A program made the position numbers and the translations under genes. A model generated the notes under the pieces. It made no database searches, was not told the DNA's origin, and was given only the letters and a program-made list of their open reading frames with translations. From Aneurinibacillus aneurinilyticus ATCC 12856 (GTDB lineage Bacteria; Bacillota; Bacilli; Aneurinibacillales; Aneurinibacillaceae): a stretch of 34,333 bases of DNA. Below, piece by piece: positions 31,619 through 34,333 of the stretch (its first letter is position 1; each line of letters opens with the position of its first letter). The DNA is taken from the NCBI RefSeq assembly GCF_000466385.1, contig NZ_KE952862.1, positions 51,665 to 85,997 on the forward strand. The letters run 5' to 3'.

Positions 31619-32686
31619 TCAAAGACCCAATTCATCAAATGTTGCCATCTCGTTTAGCATAGCGATAGACGCCTCCAGCAAAGGAAACATCAAGACCGCG
31701 CCAGAACCCTCGCCGAGTCTCATCCGCAGATGGAGCACAGGCGACAATTCCAAATAAGCGAGAGCCGCCTCATGTGCCGGTTCTTCGGACAAATGAGAGG
31801 CAAACATATATGAAATCACCTGTGGGCATATTTCATATGCAAGTAAAGCGGCGGCACCTGCAATAACACCGTCCACAATGACGGCCATTCTATGTGCAGC
31901 TGCACCAAGCGTGACTCCGACCAGACCGGCGATTTCCAGACCACCTACGCGAGCCAATACATCGATCGGCTCTAACAAAGAGCGCCATTGCTTCCCGATG
32001 CCGTTTACCGATAGCGAACGCTCGATAATATCTGCTTTAGCCCGACGTTTCATCTCATCAATGCCAGTCCCTTTGCCTGTTAATTCATCCACCGGACGAC
32101 CGGTGACAGCAGCAGTCAACGCAGCGCTCGGCGTTGTATTTCCGATGCCCATGTCACCAAGTGCCACAGCCTTATATCCTTGTTCCGATAATTCTTTGAC
32201 AATAGCGATACCGGCTTCGATAGCACGCACCACTTCATCGCGGGTCATTGCCGGACCTTGTGCCATATTTTTCGTACCCGCTTTGATTTTTTCATCTCGT
32301 ACACCCGAAAGTCTCTGTGCCCTGCTCCCGACATCAACAACAATGACTTCCGCTCCCATACGGCGCGAGAATACATTAATCGCAGCTTTGCCCCTCGTAA
32401 AGTTCCCCATCATCAATCCCGTTACTTCTGAAGGAAAAGCGCTTACACCCTCTTCCACCACGCCATGGTCTCCGCACATAACTACCACCGCTTTTTTATC
32501 CATTACCGGCTTTTCCGTCCGTTGTATGCCAGCTAGACGAATAACCATCTCCTCCAGGTCTCCCAGGCTTCCCGGGGGCTTTGTGAGATTATCTACCCGT
32601 TTTCGGACTGCCCCCATGCATTCTTGCTCCACTTCCACAATGCGGCTTATCGTATCTGTAAGCAATTCACCAATCATCTGTTCCAT
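31619..32686 (-). CDS. cobT: Nicotinate-nucleotide--dimethylbenzimidazole phosphoribosyltransferase
   Basis: A 355-residue enzyme activating DMB (from BluB) to alpha-ribazole-5'-phosphate with nicotinate mononucleotide. Motifs: LTKPPGSLGDLEEM (34-47), MCGDHGVVEEGVSAFPSEVT, ALGDMGIGNTTPSAAL, and the catalytic Glu in LGEGSGAVLMFPLLEAS near the C-terminus. The start chosen is the ATG at 32686 with GGTGG upstream; a TTG at 32737 would extend it but lacks a ribosome site. It is the only gene between the B12 riboswitch and the terminator at 31522-31547, so it is the direct riboswitch target. Confidence 0.95.
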   Translation of the reverse strand: MEQMIGELLTDTISRIVEVEQECMGAVRKRVDNLTKPPGSLGDLEEMVIRLAGIQRTEKPVMDKKAVVVMCGDHGVVEEGVSAFPSEVTGLMMGNFTRGKAAINVFSRRMGAEVIVVDVGSRAQRLSGVRDEKIKAGTKNMAQGPAMTRDEVVRAIEAGIAIVKELSEQGYKAVALGDMGIGNTTPSAALTAAVTGRPVDELTGKGTGIDEMKRRAKADIIERSLSVNGIGKQWRSLLEPIDVLARVGGLEIAGLVGVTLGAAAHRMAVIVDGVIAGAAALLAYEICPQVISYMFASHLSEEPAHEAALAYLELSPVLHLRMRLGEGSGAVLMFPLLEASIAMLNEMATFDELGL

Positions 32687-32780
32687 CGTCTCATCCACCG
32701 TCTTTCTCCATGTAGTTCGAGAATGGCAAGGACGCAACGGGGCGAGGGGCTCCCTGTCCGTTTATATTTGTATGTACGAC

Positions 32781-32809
32781 AAAAAAAGCCCAGGTCAAAG
32801 ATGACCTGG
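32781..32809 (-). terminator. Riboswitch expression-platform terminator
   Basis: CCAGGTCA (32790-32797) pairs with TGACCTGG (32802-32809) over a 4-nt loop, followed on the minus strand by GC and seven T (32787-32781). It sits between the B12 riboswitch aptamer and cobT and would stop transcription when cobalamin is bound. Confidence 0.9.
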
Positions 32810-32855
32810 ACTTGCCACATCCGGTTCTATGCTACCTGATCCCCGAGTATTCCGT

Positions 32856-33007
32856 GCAATAGGCAGGTCTCCTGGCTCCCGGATCAAGACCATGTGTCGA
32901 TAGCCTTCCCAAGCGCATACGCTCAGTGACTGCCGACGGCTCCCCGGTTACAGTGGCGGGCCCGCGTATTTTCTTCCCTATTCTCCCTTAATAAGGGCAC
33001 CTATTGC
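32856..33007 (-). promoter_or_regulatory. Cobalamin (B12) riboswitch aptamer
   Basis: The minus strand carries the B12 box AGCCAGGAGACCTGCC (32877-32862). The closing stem P1 pairs GCAATAGG (33007-33000) with CCTATTGC (32863-32856). Between them are the conserved GGTGCC, GCCACTGTAACCGGGGAGCC-like core (quoted as two pieces: GCCACTG and GGGGAGCC) and GGGAAGG. These are the known adenosylcobalamin aptamer elements. The downstream hairpin gives an off-switch. It controls cobT directly and perhaps more by read-through. Confidence 0.95.
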
Positions 33008-33028
33008 GTCCTATACACATTTACAAAC

Positions 33029-33057
33029 AGCATACACCGCTTTTCTTACTTTTTCAA
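33029..33057 (-). promoter_or_regulatory. Predicted promoter of the riboswitch-cobT transcript
   Basis: On the minus strand TTGAAA (33057-33052), a 17-nt spacer and TATGCT (33034-33029) precede the aptamer by about 22 nt. The -35 overlaps the last codons of rocD. No terminator is visible between rocD and this site. Confidence 0.5.
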
Positions 33058-34251
33058 CACTTGATAAATTCGCTCAATCGCCCAATCCAAATCTTCCTTG
33101 GAGATAATGAGCGGCGGCGCGAAACGGATTGTAGTCTCATGAGTCTCCTTGCAAAGCAGCCCCAATTCTTTTAGCGCTTCGCAATACGGACGCGCTGCTT
33201 CCGTCAGTTCAACGCCAATGAACAACCCGCGTCCACGCACTTCCTTAATAACCGGATTTTCGATTTTTTGCAGCTTCTGCTTAAAATATTCACCCATCTC
33301 CAGCGAACGCTGCACAAGATTTTCTTCTTCGAGCACTTCCAGTGCCGCAATCGCAACTGCACAGCCTAGCGGGTTGCCGCCGAACGTAGATCCGTGTGAG
33401 CCGGGCTCGAATACACCGAGAATTTCCCTGTCAGCCGCTACTGCAGAAATCGGAAATACCCCGCCACCGAGCGCTTTCCCCATGATATACATATCTGGTT
33501 TTACATCTTCCCAATCTGATGCGAACATTTTACCTGTACGGCCAAAACCGGTCTGGATTTCATCGGCAATAAACAATACATTGTTTTCTTTACACAACTC
33601 ACGAGCCTGTTTAAGGAAACCTTCCGGCGGCATCAAGATGCCGGCCTCCCCCTGAATCGGCTCAGTCATAAATGCAGCCGTATTCGGCGTAATTGCCTTA
33701 CGTAGGGCTTCAATATCACCATATGGAATGATTTTAAAGCCCGGCGTGAATGGTCCGAAGCCGCGTTTATATGCCTCGTCGGAAGAGAACGACGTAATCG
33801 TAGTTGTCCGGCCGTGGAAATTACCTTCAGAGACGATGATTTCAGCCTGGTTGTCCGGTACCTTTTTCACATCATATGCCCAACGACGCACAGCTTTTAT
33901 GGCCGTTTCCACTGCCTCAGCCCCGGTGTTCATCGGCAGAATCATGTTTTTGCCTGTCAGCATCGACAGCTTCTCATAAAATTCGCCTAGCTTATCGCTA
34001 TGAAATGCGCGGGACGTCAATGTTACCTTATCTGCTTGATCTTTTAACGCCTGAATAATTTTCGGATGACGGTGGCCTTGATTAAGGGCTGAATATGCAC
34101 TCAACATATCCATATACTTATTGCCTTCCGGATCTTCTACCCATACCCCTTCCGCTTTAGAAATAACGATTGGCAGTGGATGATAGTTCTTGGCCCCGAA
34201 TTTTTCCGTTTTTTCAATGATATCGTGTGTTTTTGTTGTTGAACCGTTCAT
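33046..34251 (-). CDS. rocD: Ornithine aminotransferase
   Basis: A 401-residue class III PLP aminotransferase converting ornithine and 2-oxoglutarate to glutamate-5-semialdehyde and glutamate. The PLP lysine is K259 ([15 protein letters not shown]) and D230 ([15 protein letters not shown]) binds the pyridine nitrogen. [18 protein letters not shown] and EPIQGEAGI are further class III landmarks, and [13 protein letters not shown] near residue 53 is typical of RocD. It feeds the same semialdehyde used by ProC, linking arginine breakdown to proline. The ATG at 34251 has AGAGGGGA upstream. I saw no sigma-54 site in the 82 bases before the window edge. Confidence 0.95.
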   Translation of the reverse strand: MNGSTTKTHDIIEKTEKFGAKNYHPLPIVISKAEGVWVEDPEGNKYMDMLSAYSALNQGHRHPKIIQALKDQADKVTLTSRAFHSDKLGEFYEKLSMLTGKNMILPMNTGAEAVETAIKAVRRWAYDVKKVPDNQAEIIVSEGNFHGRTTTITSFSSDEAYKRGFGPFTPGFKIIPYGDIEALRKAITPNTAAFMTEPIQGEAGILMPPEGFLKQARELCKENNVLFIADEIQTGFGRTGKMFASDWEDVKPDMYIMGKALGGGVFPISAVAADREILGVFEPGSHGSTFGGNPLGCAVAIAALEVLEEENLVQRSLEMGEYFKQKLQKIENPVIKEVRGRGLFIGVELTEAARPYCEALKELGLLCKETHETTIRFAPPLIISKEDLDWAIERIYQVLKK

Positions 34252-34333
34252 GATGATTCCCCTCTCTGCAAAGTAGAGTGTGTGGATTCCTAATTCCGTT
34301 TACAAAATCTCGGACGACAGCTTCGGCTGCGTG
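34252..34333. other. Window-edge region upstream of rocD
   Basis: These 82 bases hold the rocD ribosome site. On the minus strand there is an open frame reading TQPKLSSEIL and a stop at 34302-34300, which could be the tail of an upstream gene. The piece is too short to judge. Confidence 0.3.

Noticed and set aside
31878-32804. 308-residue ORF antisense to cobT
   Set aside because: It is fully opposite a strongly conserved cobT, has low-complexity Ser/Pro/Thr composition, crosses the riboswitch terminator, and has no ribosome site.
34252-34333. Sigma-54 promoter for rocD
   Set aside because: TTTGCA occurs near the ribosome site, but no GG-containing -24 element is present at the right distance.
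1-34333. CRISPR arrays, tRNA/rRNA genes, insertion sequences
   Set aside because: No regularly spaced repeats, cloverleaf sequences, transposase genes or IS-like terminal repeats were seen on reading both strands.

Overview
The window looks like chromosome of an endospore-forming Bacillales member, probably of the Brevibacillus/Aneurinibacillus/Paenibacillus side of the order. The basis is gene content: a GerA-family germinant receptor operon, CotF-like coat proteins, a YfhH-type (DUF1811) protein, a proline T-box and strong AGGAGG-type ribosome binding sites. The genus is an inference. I saw no insertion sequence, prophage, tRNA, rRNA or CRISPR array, so this reads as core chromosome with some lineage-specific pieces.

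Layout. Bases 1-3000 hold a 50-nt repeat copy at the window edge, then (minus strand) a DUF2797 protein, an orphan GlnQ-type ATPase and an MFS transporter. Bases 3082-7331 (minus) are a GerK-type germinant receptor operon in the order A, C, small two-TM protein, B, ending in a clear terminator. Bases 7418-11879 (plus) are a proline operon: promoter, proline T-box, proB, proA, proC, and a protein joining a P-loop ATPase domain to an Asp23-like domain. Bases 11927-12577 encode two small CotF-like coat proteins. Bases 12600-20800 are a mosaic of short transcripts: YusU-like, YfhH, a GNAT acetyltransferase, small unknowns, ispH, yciI, a DUF2759-like small protein, yigZ, cardiolipin synthase, a winged-helix protein and a DUF4230 protein.

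Bases 20863-33057 (minus) are a cobalamin block. A B12 riboswitch with its own terminator precedes cobT. CobT is followed by another terminator. A new promoter with a palindrome then precedes a DHA2-family MFS exporter and a tightly packed run: cobQ, sirC/cysG-N, bluB, cobO, cobD, cobU, cobS, cobC, pduX, cbiZ, cbiB. These genes cover adenosylation, aminopropanol arm synthesis (PduX plus CobD), arm attachment (CbiB), corrin amidation (CobQ), lower-ligand synthesis and activation (BluB, CobT), and nucleotide loop assembly (CobU, CobS, CobC). CbiZ adds corrinoid remodelling. The corrin-ring methyltransferases and a BtuCDF importer are not in the window. rocD (ornithine aminotransferase) closes the window.

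The least explained material is two pairs of dispersed non-coding elements. Pair R (1-135 and 13131-13248) shares 45 of 50 leading bases, including a strong Shine-Dalgarno-like block with no start codon behind it. Pair E (about 12599-12754 and 16652-16830) is a longer structured element ending in a terminator, and its wobble pairs favour a plus-strand RNA.
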